From assembly GCA_036676175.1 (NCBI GenBank), contig JAKFDL010000089.1, positions 1 through 56,121 on the forward strand: a stretch of 56,121 nt of DNA, written 5' to 3'. The stretch comes from Methylotenera_A sp036676175 (GTDB lineage Bacteria; Pseudomonadota; Gammaproteobacteria; Burkholderiales; Methylophilaceae). This document shows, piece after piece, positions 1 to 8,241 of the stretch (position 1 is the first letter of the stretch; each line of letters begins with the position of its first letter). The notes under the pieces were generated by a model that saw only the letters and a list, made by a program, of their open reading frames with translations, was not told where the DNA came from and made no database searches. A program made the position numbers and the translations under genes.

Positions 1-323
1 CGCATGGGGAAAGCCACGTTTTCATACACCGACAAATCGGTGAATAACGCACCATGCTGAAACAACATACCCATTTTACGGCGTAATTGATAAATGCCTT
101 CACGACTTTGTGCATGCACCACTTGACCATCTACACGCACTTCACCTTTGGAGGGCTTAATTTGGCCGCCAATCAGGCGTAACAGTGTCGTTTTACCACT
201 GCCACTGCCGCCCATAATAGCCACCACTTTACCGCGTGGAAACACCATGTTGATGCCTTGGTGCAACATACGACCTTTGTAGCCAAAGGAAAGATTGTCG
301 ATTTCGACGATATTTTGAGTCAT
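1..323 (-). CDS. mlaF: MlaF, phospholipid ABC transporter ATPase (N-terminal part)
   Basis: This is the ATPase of the Mla system, which moves phospholipids between the outer and inner membranes to keep the outer membrane asymmetric. About 107 N-terminal residues are present and the rest lies beyond the left edge. The Walker A motif GGSGSGKTT is visible at about residues 38-46. The Q-loop stretch GMLFQHGALFTDLSVYENV is close to the one in E. coli MlaF and separates it from other ABC ATPases. The ATG at 321-323 fits the family N-terminus (MTQNIVEIDNLSF). A promoter-like pair lies just upstream. mlaE, D, C and B would be expected further left but cannot be seen. Confidence 0.9.
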   Translation of the reverse strand, partial: MTQNIVEIDNLSFGYKGRMLHQGINMVFPRGKVVAIMGGSGSGKTTLLRLIGGQIKPSKGEVRVDGQVVHAQSREGIYQLRRKMGMLFQHGALFTDLSVYENVAFPM

Positions 324-349
324 TTGTTATGCGTCTTAAGTTTGCAGCT

Positions 350-377
350 ATTCTAATTCAAAACGTGACTAATTCAA
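350..377 (-). promoter_or_regulatory. Candidate sigma-70 promoter of mlaF
   Basis: Read on the minus strand, a -35-like TTGAAT (377-372) is followed after 16 bases by a -10-like TAGAAT (355-350). This predicts a short leader of about 20 bases before the mlaF ATG. The motifs match the consensus 4/6 and 5/6. The pair lies inside a tandem repeat. No other evidence is available. Confidence 0.45.
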
Positions 378-384
378 ACGTGTA
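353..384. repeat. 16-bp tandem direct repeat upstream of mlaF
   Basis: CTAATTCAAAACGTGA (353-368) is followed directly by CTAATTCAAACGTGTA (369-384). The copies are near-identical, and they place a TTGAAT word in both units. The repeat overlaps the candidate mlaF promoter, so duplication may have built or changed it. Confidence 0.7.
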
Positions 385-413
385 ACTACAATTGACGAGC
401 GATATGAAAAACA

Positions 414-440
414 AAAAGCCCGCACAAGACGGGCTTTAAA
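414..440 (-). terminator. Rho-independent terminator of the prepilin-like gene
   Basis: AAAGCCCG and CGGGCTTT form a GC-rich hairpin with a short loop. Read on the minus strand it is followed by a T-rich run (TTTTTGTTTTT). It lies about 25 bases past the stop of the leftward prepilin gene and upstream of mlaF, so it separates the two transcripts. Confidence 0.8.
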
Positions 441-461
441 ATTTGAAGTTAATTTAATTTT

Positions 462-1112
462 TTAAAAGGCTAAACAAACTGTATAAGGTGTGCCATCAAT
501 AATTGCACCCGTAGCAACAGAAACTGTAGCAGGTGGAAGAACTGCTCTAAACGAACCTGTCTGAGTATTACCATCATCTAGATTAGCATCAATTTGTTTA
601 ACCAATCTACCTGCAATATTCTCAGTACAAGTTACATATGAGCCTGTCATTGGCGCAGCATCTGCAATGGTACCAAAACCTACAAGACTTTGTACGCCAA
701 AACGGCCGCTATCAGCATTACGCGGCAAGTAAGCAGGGTCATCAATAGCAGTTGGTCCTGTAGCAAAACCAGCTAAGCGCACGTGTTGCCAAAATAAAAA
801 CGATTCATCAGTTTGAGTTGTAGAATTCCACGCACCATTAATTTGCGCATTATTGAGTGTACCGACTGGTGTAGTTGCTGCCGTACCACCGTTAATATGA
901 ACAGCCACATTTGCATCATCACCTGGGATTGCGCGGAACTTGTCTTGGTAACCATAGACAAAAATTTGCACGTTTTTAAGATCGTTTGTAATATTTTTAG
1001 CCTTGGCACTATTAATCAGCTCTTGCCCTCTAAGCACACCGCCAAGCAGCAAGCCAATAATCACCAGCACAATGGCCAACTCGATTAGAGTAAAACCTGC
1101 CTGTTTTTTCAT
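462..1112 (-). CDS. Type IV pilin-like / pseudopilin protein
   Basis: The 216-residue protein has a class III prepilin leader: MKKQAG, then FTLIELAIVLVIIGLLLGG. The prepilin peptidase should cut after Gly6, leaving Phe1 and the conserved Glu5 of mature pilins, followed by one hydrophobic helix. A non-hydrophobic head of about 180 residues follows. It has one cysteine near residue 167 and one four residues from the end, so a C-terminal disulfide loop is likely. The ATG at 1110-1112 is preceded by AAAGGA at good spacing. A consensus sigma-54 promoter lies about 85 bases upstream, which fits control by the PilS-PilR pair at 20.7-23.7 kb. Whether it is a major pilin, minor pilin or type II secretion pseudopilin cannot be told; it stands alone. 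Confidence 0.85.
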   Translation of the reverse strand: MKKQAGFTLIELAIVLVIIGLLLGGVLRGQELINSAKAKNITNDLKNVQIFVYGYQDKFRAIPGDDANVAVHINGGTAATTPVGTLNNAQINGAWNSTTQTDESFLFWQHVRLAGFATGPTAIDDPAYLPRNADSGRFGVQSLVGFGTIADAAPMTGSYVTCTENIAGRLVKQIDANLDDGNTQTGSFRAVLPPATVSVATGAIIDGTPYTVCLAF

Positions 1113-1194
1113 TTTTTTATGTCCTTTTACTTTTTATGCTTTTACGTGTTTATTGTGTATATAAATTTACCACTTTTACATGTGCCACAATCCA

Positions 1195-1210
1195 TGCAAA
1201 TGTCGTGCCA
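1195..1210 (-). promoter_or_regulatory. Sigma-54 (RpoN) promoter of the prepilin-like gene
   Basis: Reading the minus strand from 1210 to 1195 gives TGGCACGACATTTGCA. This matches the -24/-12 consensus TGGCACG-N4-TTGCA exactly, with the invariant GG and GC correctly spaced. Transcription should start near 1185, leaving a leader of about 70 bases before the ATG at 1112. rpoN and a sigma-54 activator (PilR) are both encoded in the window. Confidence 0.85.
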
Positions 1211-1274
1211 AGCAAGGCCTGCTTTATATTTGGCGGTCGAGGGCTAATTGTATCAAATTTAAGATTTAAAGAAA

Positions 1275-1290
1275 TGATGAAAATTCATCA
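1275..1290. promoter_or_regulatory. Palindrome, possible activator site
   Basis: TGATGAA-AA-TTCATCA is a perfect 7-bp inverted repeat with a 2-base spacer. It lies 65-80 bases upstream of the -24 element of the prepilin promoter, where enhancer-binding activators often sit, and about 85 bases before the divergent histidine kinase gene. It could serve either gene. Its function is inference only. Confidence 0.4.
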
Positions 1291-1371
1291 CTTATGACAA
1301 ATTATCAACACTCTATTTTTGCTTGCTCATTTAGATTATGCTTGTGTTTTGCAAATAAATAAGCCAATTTT

Positions 1372-3105
1372 ATGCTCAATTACGCCAGTATTAATTCGCT
1401 ATTAGCCGCAAATTCCCACCGCATATTGGCTGTCATGTTATTAGCCTTACATGCGTTTTTAATTTGGGGGGATGGGACGACACAGCTGCAACGGGCGTTC
1501 TTTTTGTGTCATTACGGCCTATTTTTGATGTGGCAACCAGTATGGCGTAGTACGCATCGACTCAGTAAAACTGCGCTTGCTGTATTTATTGGTGTGGGCT
1601 TAATTGCTTTTTTCTACATTAATTGGTGGCTCACCGCCATGTGGCTATCCATTTTGTTTGGATTATTGGGTGGTCGTGTATTTTCAGATGGATCTAAATC
1701 CACCCGGATTGTGCACATTTTAGCAGCAAGCTACCTGCTCTCCATGCTATTACTATGGGTAGTGCCTAAGCTACTAAACTCCTCCGACGACTTGGAAGCG
1801 GCTAAATTTGTGATTCGTTACTTAACGCCCATTCTGCCTTTAGCCATTCTATTTATTAGTGCGCAATCGCAAAAGCTCAGCCAATTGCTGGTGTTGGATT
1901 TCTTCTACACACTTTTACTGATGCTGTTGGCCTTTATTTTAACCTTATCCAGTTATGCCATTGGGACCATACAGGCCATTAATTATGTGCAAGTCATGTT
2001 TATCACTATATTTGGCTTAGCTTTCGGTCTGCTGGTGTTTAGCTTTTTCTGGAAGCCGAATACGCGCTTTTCTGGTGTCGAGCTTTTAATGTCGCGCTAC
2101 TTATTGAGTATTGGGATGCCCTTTGAGAAGTGGATAAAAAATATTGCCACACTGGGCGAATTAGAAGCTACACCAAATGGCTTTCTGCAGGCGGCTATGG
2201 CTGAGATGACAGCGTTACCCTGGATTTCTGGCGTCAGCTGGTTAGCCGACGAGTCGCAAGGCAAGTTAGGTGTAATCTCACAGCATGTCACTAATTTTAA
2301 TTTTAAAGATTTTCACATGACCTTACATACACGCTGGCAGATTTCACCCGCTTTGTATGTGCATGTAAAACTGCTGACACAAATCATGGGTGAATTTTAC
2401 GAAGCCAAACGCCGAGAAGAAGCCATGCGTCAAAATGCTTACATGCAAGCATTTTACGAAACTGGCAGCCGCCTCACACATGATATTAAAAATATCTTGC
2501 AATCGGTGGGGACCCTAGTAAGTGCAGCTGAGCAAGCTGATGATAAAGACAGCGACGCATTGTTGAAGCTCATTCGTAAACAATTACCCATCTTAAATAA
2601 ACGCATCGCCTCTACCTTAGATAAATTAAAAGCGCCTAGCGAAGATAAAAAAAGACTCGAAAAATTATCAGCCTGGTGGAAAAACCTGCAACTGCGTCAC
2701 AAACAAGACGGCGTTGAATTTATTTCAGAGAATTTACCTCTGCAAGATATTAATGCGGAAGTATTAGACAGTGTGCTGGATAATTTATTGAATAACGCGC
2801 TGGAAAAAACCAAACATCAACAGGACACAACCATCAAAGTAGAAATGCACAGCTCTCCGGAAAATGGTTTTTGCATTGATGTCACTGATACTGGCAAAGC
2901 CATAAGTGCACAAATAGCCAATGATTTGTTTAAAAAACACATTGCGTCAGCCAATGGCTTGGGCGTTGGTTTATATCATGCCGCACAAGATAGCAAGCAG
3001 GCAGGCTACGAGTTAAGCTTGCATAGCAATGTCAATGGCGCAGTGTGCTTTAGGGTAGCCCTTGCTAATTCGAAAATAGCTAACTTAAGTAGTGATGCTG
3101 CTTAA
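1372..3105 (+). CDS. Membrane-bound sensor histidine kinase (PrsK-like architecture), orphan
   Basis: This 577-residue protein starts with about seven to nine hydrophobic segments (roughly residues 15-225). A soluble, probably GAF-like region (about 250-345) and a kinase core follow. The H-box is RLTHDIKN with phospho-acceptor His370. The N-box is DNLLNNALEKT, and the ATP-binding G-boxes are DVTDTG and GLGVGLY. The multi-helix plus GAF-like plus HATPase layout recalls PrsK kinases of the PEP-CTERM/exopolysaccharide systems, but it is shorter and no prsR-like regulator lies next to it. It is transcribed away from the prepilin gene across a shared 259-base region. Its signal and partner are unknown. 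Confidence 0.8.
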   Translation: MLNYASINSLLAANSHRILAVMLLALHAFLIWGDGTTQLQRAFFLCHYGLFLMWQPVWRSTHRLSKTALAVFIGVGLIAFFYINWWLTAMWLSILFGLLGGRVFSDGSKSTRIVHILAASYLLSMLLLWVVPKLLNSSDDLEAAKFVIRYLTPILPLAILFISAQSQKLSQLLVLDFFYTLLLMLLAFILTLSSYAIGTIQAINYVQVMFITIFGLAFGLLVFSFFWKPNTRFSGVELLMSRYLLSIGMPFEKWIKNIATLGELEATPNGFLQAAMAEMTALPWISGVSWLADESQGKLGVISQHVTNFNFKDFHMTLHTRWQISPALYVHVKLLTQIMGEFYEAKRREEAMRQNAYMQAFYETGSRLTHDIKNILQSVGTLVSAAEQADDKDSDALLKLIRKQLPILNKRIASTLDKLKAPSEDKKRLEKLSAWWKNLQLRHKQDGVEFISENLPLQDINAEVLDSVLDNLLNNALEKTKHQQDTTIKVEMHSSPENGFCIDVTDTGKAISAQIANDLFKKHIASANGLGVGLYHAAQDSKQAGYELSLHSNVNGAVCFRVALANSKIANLSSDAA

Positions 3106-3228
3106 GTTACTAATTCAGTGGATTTTATTTTAACTAGCTTGCACTGCTATGAGACTCACCTGTATTTAGACTAATGGCCTTGCGGTCTGCAGGGCAGTAT
3201 TTTACGCACAGATTAGTGACTAGAACAT

Positions 3229-3870
3229 CTAGCGTAGGCCTTGCATATAATCCGCTACCGCTTGCATCTCTGCATCGGTCATTTTAGCTGCAATCGTCAT
3301 CATCATCGGCGCATTGGCGCGCTCAGCTGTGCGTAAAGTTCTTAATTGTTGTAGCGCATAGTCTGCATGCTGACCAGCCACACGTGGATATTGCTTAGGA
3401 ATACCCGCGCCACTCGCGCCATGACAAGCAGCACAGGCTGGCACGCCCGTGGCGGCGATACCACCCCGATAAATTTTTTCACCTAATGAGCCAGCCCCAT
3501 TACTTTTGGCTTTACCCAAAGTTTGTTTTTGCTCGGCGTAATATTTAGCCAAGCCCTGCATGTCCTCTTTAGTTAAATTCGCCACCATACCCGCCATGAC
3601 AGTATTAACGCGTTTACCCTCTTTAAAGTTGGTTAGCTGCTTAAATAAATATTCCGGGTGTTGACCTGCTAATTTTGGGTTGAGTGAAATACTACTATTG
3701 CCATCTGCACCGTGGCATGCTGCACATACATTTTGCGCAATTTGTGGCTTATCTTTAGCTTCAGTTGGAGCTTCAGTTGGTTCAGCGGGCGCTTTTGTTA
3801 CTTTATCAGCTGCAAATGCGGGTAAGACAACCATGGTTAACGCCAAAACAAAAGCCAATACAGCACGCAT
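3229..3870 (-). CDS. Cytochrome c4-type dihaem cytochrome c
   Basis: The protein has a Sec signal peptide (MRAVLAFVLALTMVVLPAFA) and two CxxCH haem sites, CAACHGADG and CAACHGASG, about 95 residues apart. Each is followed by the methionine-containing segment expected for the distal haem ligand (MAGMV, MMMTI). This two-domain layout at about 213 residues is typical of cytochrome c4, a periplasmic electron carrier to terminal oxidases. I chose the ATG at 3870 over a GTG one codon upstream because GGAG at 3879-3876 is 5 bases from the ATG but only 2 from the GTG. It is a single-gene unit, converging with the kinase gene. Confidence 0.88.
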   Translation of the reverse strand: MRAVLAFVLALTMVVLPAFAADKVTKAPAEPTEAPTEAKDKPQIAQNVCAACHGADGNSSISLNPKLAGQHPEYLFKQLTNFKEGKRVNTVMAGMVANLTKEDMQGLAKYYAEQKQTLGKAKSNGAGSLGEKIYRGGIAATGVPACAACHGASGAGIPKQYPRVAGQHADYALQQLRTLRTAERANAPMMMTIAAKMTDAEMQAVADYMQGLR

Positions 3871-3987
3871 CACAACTCCAATAATTCCAAAAGAAATTTA
3901 AGTAATTCAATTAATTAAGCGCGCATTTTATCAAAAATGGTTGCTTCATGGTAGGATGAATATTGTTTATTCAAAACCTTTTCTGCA

Positions 3988-4623
3988 ATGCCATTATTTC
4001 AAAACGCTACTTTCTTCATCTCTGCTCACCATTTGCGAGACCTGCCACCCGCTTCAGGCATTGAGGTCGCTTTCGCTGGCCGCTCCAACGCGGGTAAATC
4101 TAGCGCACTTAATACATTGGCAAATCATAATCGTCTGGCGTTTGTATCCAAACAACCCGGCCGCACCCAACTGATCAATTTTTTCACGCTGGGCGATGAC
4201 AAACACTTGGTCGATTTACCTGGCTACGGCTACGCCAAAGTACCCGAAGCGATGCGCGCGCATTGGCAAAACGTACTGGCGAGATACCTGAGTGAACGTA
4301 CCAGCTTGGGTGGCTTAGTGCTAGTGATGGATAGCCGCCATCCGCTACAGCCGCTAGACCGTCAGATGCTGGATTGGTTTTGCCCTAGCGGCAAACCCGT
4401 GCATGTGCTGCTGACCAAATCAGATAAATTATCGCGCGGCGAGGCAGGCTTAACCCTCGCAAAAGTACGTAAAGAATTATTAGCTGTATGGGGCGAAAGC
4501 TGTACTGTGCAACTATTTTCTAGCTCTAAAAAGCTAGGCGTAGAAGAAGCAGAGAAAATTATCGGTGCTTGGCTATTTGGTAAGGACTCAAATACAAGCG
4601 ACTCAAATACGAGTGAAGACTAA
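3988..4623 (+). CDS. engB: EngB/YihA ribosome-biogenesis GTPase
   Basis: This 211-residue GTPase is involved in late assembly of the 50S subunit and in cell division. G1 is GRSNAGKSS, G3 is DLPGYGYA, G4 is TKSDK and G5 is SSSK; PGRTQ is the family's switch I region. The C-terminus ends in a short duplicated tail (DSNTSDSNTSED) that is not part of the conserved fold. The last 21 bases overlap the 3' end of the converging trmB. It is transcribed away from the cytochrome c4 gene. Confidence 0.95.
   Translation: MPLFQNATFFISAHHLRDLPPASGIEVAFAGRSNAGKSSALNTLANHNRLAFVSKQPGRTQLINFFTLGDDKHLVDLPGYGYAKVPEAMRAHWQNVLARYLSERTSLGGLVLVMDSRHPLQPLDRQMLDWFCPSGKPVHVLLTKSDKLSRGEAGLTLAKVRKELLAVWGESCTVQLFSSSKKLGVEEAEKIIGAWLFGKDSNTSDSNTSED
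4585..4614. repeat. 15-bp in-frame tandem duplication at the engB 3' end
   Basis: GACTCAAATACAAGC (4585-4599) is followed directly by GACTCAAATACGAGT (4600-4614). The unit is five codons, giving DSNTS twice in EngB. The second copy also encodes the last residues and stop of trmB on the other strand. Confidence 0.8.
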
Positions 4624-5310
4624 ATCCCAAACGCCGTGACCTAACTGAAGGCCGCGGTTTTCAAATTTGGTGAGTGGGCGATAGGCAGGTTTTTCTGCAT
4701 AATCTTTTGCGGTATTTTGCAATTGTGGCTCCGCCTTTAATACATCCAACACCCACTCTGCATATTCCTGCCAGTCAGTCGCTACATGTATGTAAGCGCC
4801 TACTTTCAACTTAGTGCACAACAGCTTTATAAACTCAGCTTGAATTAAGCGCCGTTTATGATGACGCTTTTTGTGCCATGGGTCTGGAAAGAAAATGTTT
4901 ACGCCATCCAGACTATTATCCACAAGCATGTTTTGCAACACTTCAACCACGTCGTGCTGAATAATACGGATATTAGCAATATCAGATTCTTGTATCAGTT
5001 TTAGTAGACTGCCCACGCCTGGCGTGTGCACTTCAACCGCCACAAAATCACAATCTGGCAAGGTTTGTGCAATTTTTGCAGTGGCATCGCCCATACCAAA
5101 ACCAATTTCCAAGATTTTTTTGCTATTAGTTCGGCTAAAAACTTTATTTAAATCGATGCTCTGCAAGCCATATTCCACGCCATAATTGGGCCAGCCAGTT
5201 TCTAACGCATGGGCTTGCCCTTTAGTCAACCTGCCCTGCCGCAACACAAAACTGCGAATACGTCGGCTTTTTAGATCTTCATTTTCTGTAGTTTCTGTCA
5301 TGGCGCGCAT
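4603..5310 (-). CDS. trmB: TrmB, tRNA (guanine-N7)-methyltransferase
   Basis: TrmB methylates guanine 46 in the variable loop of tRNA using SAM. The SAM site is EIGFGMGDAT. The family motif FFPDPWHKKRHHKRR and the C-terminal RPLTKFENRG and LGHGVWDLVF are all present. I take the ATG at 5310 (MRAMTETTE) as start; an ATG at 5301 is equally possible, and neither has a clear ribosome site. An upstream extension would run into the preceding methyltransferase gene, which stops at 5318, so the two are probably cotranscribed and coupled. The 3' end overlaps engB by 21 bases. Confidence 0.93.
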   Translation of the reverse strand: MRAMTETTENEDLKSRRIRSFVLRQGRLTKGQAHALETGWPNYGVEYGLQSIDLNKVFSRTNSKKILEIGFGMGDATAKIAQTLPDCDFVAVEVHTPGVGSLLKLIQESDIANIRIIQHDVVEVLQNMLVDNSLDGVNIFFPDPWHKKRHHKRRLIQAEFIKLLCTKLKVGAYIHVATDWQEYAEWVLDVLKAEPQLQNTAKDYAEKPAYRPLTKFENRGLQLGHGVWDLVFTRI

Positions 5311-5317
5311 TATACAT

Positions 5318-6508
5318 TCATAAGGTATGCGCTTTATCGCCCTGCACAAAACCAATCAAGGGTTCGTTGATATTTTTGCTAAAACAAATCACTTTAAATA
5401 ACTCACCCATTTCAGCTGGTGAGAGCAGTTTTTGTGCGGCGGCGGCTAGTTTCATATACTCAATGTGATCAGGTGAGTGTCGGTGCAGTATGTTTAATAT
5501 GCCGCAATTAATTAAAAATTGTGCTTGTGATACATAGCCTATAAAGCCTTTGGGTATAAGGTTGCAGGCTAGCGCTATTTCGGTGAAATTGACATGCGCC
5601 GTGATGTCTTGCAAGCCAACATGCGTCAACGGATTGTCGTGTGTCAGTTGCTGGTAATGGCACATCAGCGTGCCTTGGTTACGTTGCGGATGATTGTATT
5701 CGGCCGCGCAGAAGCCATAATCAATCAGCAAAATAGCCCCTGTTTCCAACATATCAGCCAAACTGCGCACTAAAGCAGATGCAGCAGGATTTACTTCTGT
5801 GACGTAGCCAATTGGCAAATCTTCGGGTATATGTTCAGTCAAATTGGCTTGTGCTAGCAGCGCAGCATCGTCTATTAGGTTATCACGCCAAATAAAATCA
5901 GCTTCAAAACTTACACCGCGTTCACGCCAACCTTCAGTGGTTTTATGCACAATATGCGCAGGAATCGCATCTAACACTTCATTACCCAACACCAGACCAT
6001 TAAATTTTTCAGGTAATCTATCTAACCACACCAGTTTATCCAACAAGTTTTTTGGCAATTTGGCTTGACAGTTTTCGCGCTGTACCTGACGCAAGTAGGC
6101 ACTTACTTCTAAAACAAAATATTGCTCAGGCAAACAATTTAATTGGTCTAATTCCATCAATAAATCAACCGCTAGTTTTCCTGTGCCCGCGCCTAGCTCC
6201 AAGATGTTAGAAGCCAAGTTGTTGCCTCGCGAAGCAAGCAATATCTGCATTGCCTGCAGGGCGATGGTTTGAGCAAATATCGGTGAAATCTCAGGGGCAG
6301 TCGCAAAATCACCCCCGCCTGTTTTTAAATCAGCGAACTTTTTAGCACCGCCGCTGTAATAACCTAGGCCTGGTGTGTAAAGCGCCACGTGCATAAATTC
6401 TGCAAACGAGATCCATCCGCCTGCTTGTGTAATTTTTTGCTGGATTAACAGCGTCAACTCTTGGCTAATTGCTTGCGATTCAACAGTGGGAATAGGTAAT
6501 GAGGGCAT
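5318..6508 (-). CDS. MidA/NDUFAF7-type class I SAM-dependent methyltransferase
   Basis: This 396-residue protein belongs to the MidA (DUF185) family. Its eukaryotic member NDUFAF7 methylates an arginine of a complex I subunit; the bacterial substrate is not settled. It shows the family start (ISFAEFMHVALYTPGLGYYSGG), the SAM-binding loop ELGAGTGKLAVDLL, and GNEVLDAIPAH. It lies just before trmB with no room for a separate promoter and is divergent from the pteridine reductase gene. Confidence 0.85.
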   Translation of the reverse strand: MPSLPIPTVESQAISQELTLLIQQKITQAGGWISFAEFMHVALYTPGLGYYSGGAKKFADLKTGGGDFATAPEISPIFAQTIALQAMQILLASRGNNLASNILELGAGTGKLAVDLLMELDQLNCLPEQYFVLEVSAYLRQVQRENCQAKLPKNLLDKLVWLDRLPEKFNGLVLGNEVLDAIPAHIVHKTTEGWRERGVSFEADFIWRDNLIDDAALLAQANLTEHIPEDLPIGYVTEVNPAASALVRSLADMLETGAILLIDYGFCAAEYNHPQRNQGTLMCHYQQLTHDNPLTHVGLQDITAHVNFTEIALACNLIPKGFIGYVSQAQFLINCGILNILHRHSPDHIEYMKLAAAAQKLLSPAEMGELFKVICFSKNINEPLIGFVQGDKAHTL

Positions 6509-6546
6509 AAGCCATTATAATATTTGATTAACAAAGTGAGTTAAGA

Positions 6547-7314
6547 TTGAACCAACTTGTGCAAAATAATGCTTTGAACAACAAAACGGTACTCATCACC
6601 GGCGGCGCCAAGCGCGTGGGCGCGGCCATTTGTCGCGAGCTGCACGCACACGGCGCAAATTTGATGATTCATTACAACACCAGCACTGCTGATGCACGCG
6701 CTTTACAGGCCGAATTAAATTTACAGCGTGCCAATAGCGTCGCGATTATTCAAGGCGATTTGCTTAATGTTGCCATCATGCCGAACTTAGTGGCCGAAAC
6801 CGTCAACCAGTTTGGGCAGCTGGACGTATTAATTAACAATGCCAGCAGCTATTACTCTACAGAAATTGGCCACATTACTGAGGAAAACTGGCACGATTTA
6901 GTCGGTAGCAACCTCAAAGCGCCGATGTTTCTGACACAAGCCGCAGCAAGTGAGTTGCGCAAACATCATGGCTGCATTGTGAATATTACCGATATGCACA
7001 TTGAACGCCCTAAAAAAGGCTATGTGGTTTACAGCGTAGCCAAAGCGGGTTTAGTCACACTCACAAAATCGCTCGCACACGAGTTAAGCCCAGAAGTGCG
7101 TGTGAATGCAGTTGCGCCTGGTCCAGTGCAATGGCCTGAAAACAACCCACAATTTGATGAAGTTTACAGACAACGCGTAATTAACCAAACACTATTAAAA
7201 AAGATTGGCAATCCGCAAGATATTGCCAAAGCAGTGAAGTTTTTGGTGGCTGATGCGCCGTTTATTACTGGCCATGTGCTGGCAGTAGATGGTGGACGCA
7301 GTTTGAATTTATAG
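6547..7314 (+). CDS. Pteridine reductase (short-chain dehydrogenase)
   Basis: This 255-residue SDR enzyme has TGGAKRVG at the nucleotide-binding turn. That matches the TGxxxRxG form typical of NADPH-dependent pteridine reductases, not the usual TGxxxGxG. The NNAS motif, the YxxxK catalytic pair (YSVAKAG) and the GPVQWPE segment follow. It probably reduces dihydropterins. The start is unsure: TTG at 6547 gives MNQLVQNN and GTG at 6559 is an alternative; there is no in-frame ATG before the Rossmann motif. ttcA follows 9 bases later, so they likely form an operon. Confidence 0.82.
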   Translation: MNQLVQNNALNNKTVLITGGAKRVGAAICRELHAHGANLMIHYNTSTADARALQAELNLQRANSVAIIQGDLLNVAIMPNLVAETVNQFGQLDVLINNASSYYSTEIGHITEENWHDLVGSNLKAPMFLTQAAASELRKHHGCIVNITDMHIERPKKGYVVYSVAKAGLVTLTKSLAHELSPEVRVNAVAPGPVQWPENNPQFDEVYRQRVINQTLLKKIGNPQDIAKAVKFLVADAPFITGHVLAVDGGRSLNL

Positions 7315-7323
7315 TTAAAGCAT

Positions 7324-8241
7324 ATGATTAAACATTTACCCGATCAGCATTCCAACAACTTCATCAAGCTACGTAATAGCTTAATCAGCGCCACCGGCAA
7401 GGCCATCGGCGATTACAACATGATTGAGGATGGCGACACCGTGTTAGTATGCATGAGTGGCGGCAAGGATAGCTACACTATGCTAATGATGTTGCTGGCG
7501 TTGCAAGAGCGTGCACCCATTACGTTCAAAGTTATCGCCATGAATTTAGACCAGAAGCAGCCTAACTTCCCCGCGGATATTTTGCCTGCGTATTTTGAGC
7601 AGCTAGGTGTAGATTACCGTATTGTAGAAGCCGATACTTATTCCGTGGTGAAAGAGAAAATACCCGAAGGCGCGACCACCTGTAGCCTGTGTAGCCGTTT
7701 GCGCCGGGGCATTATTTACACCACTGCAAAAGCGCTCGGCGCCACTAAAATTGCGCTAGGCCATCACCGGGATGACATAGTAGAAACGTTATTTTTGAAC
7801 ATGTTCTTTGGCGCAAAGCTTAAAGCCATGCCACCAAAATTAGCGACTAATGACAAACAAAATGTGGTGATTCGACCGCTGGCTTATTGCGCGGAAAAAG
7901 ACATCGCCAGTTATGCACGACAAATGGGCTTTCCAATCATTCCATGCGATTTATGCGGTAGCCAGCCCAATTTGCAGCGCCAAAAAGTTAAAGATATGTT
8001 GCAAGCCTGGGAGCAGGAACAGCCTGGCCGCATTAATAATATCTTCCGTGCTATTACTAATGTAGAGCCGTCGCATCTGGCAGACTTTGATTTGTATGAT
8101 TTCAAAAGCTTGAGCCAAGCCAACAAGGAAGACGAAGACCACATGTTTGATTATATCAAGTTTGGTGATACAACCAACGATGGCAACGCTTTAAGTTTAA
8201 CCAGCAGCAACGGCAGAAAAATCGAGTTTGTGCGTAATTAA
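7324..8241 (+). CDS. ttcA: TtcA, tRNA 2-thiocytidine(32) synthetase
   Basis: TtcA is an iron-sulfur enzyme that adds sulfur to cytidine 32 of certain tRNAs. The ATP-pyrophosphatase loop is MSGGKDSYT. Two CxxC pairs, CSLCSR and CDLCGS, supply the cluster cysteines. The length of 305 residues is normal. It follows the pteridine reductase gene. Its stop codon lies in the loop of a perfect 7-bp inverted repeat (8232-8248). Confidence 0.95.
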   Translation: MIKHLPDQHSNNFIKLRNSLISATGKAIGDYNMIEDGDTVLVCMSGGKDSYTMLMMLLALQERAPITFKVIAMNLDQKQPNFPADILPAYFEQLGVDYRIVEADTYSVVKEKIPEGATTCSLCSRLRRGIIYTTAKALGATKIALGHHRDDIVETLFLNMFFGAKLKAMPPKLATNDKQNVVIRPLAYCAEKDIASYARQMGFPIIPCDLCGSQPNLQRQKVKDMLQAWEQEQPGRINNIFRAITNVEPSHLADFDLYDFKSLSQANKEDEDHMFDYIKFGDTTNDGNALSLTSSNGRKIEFVRN

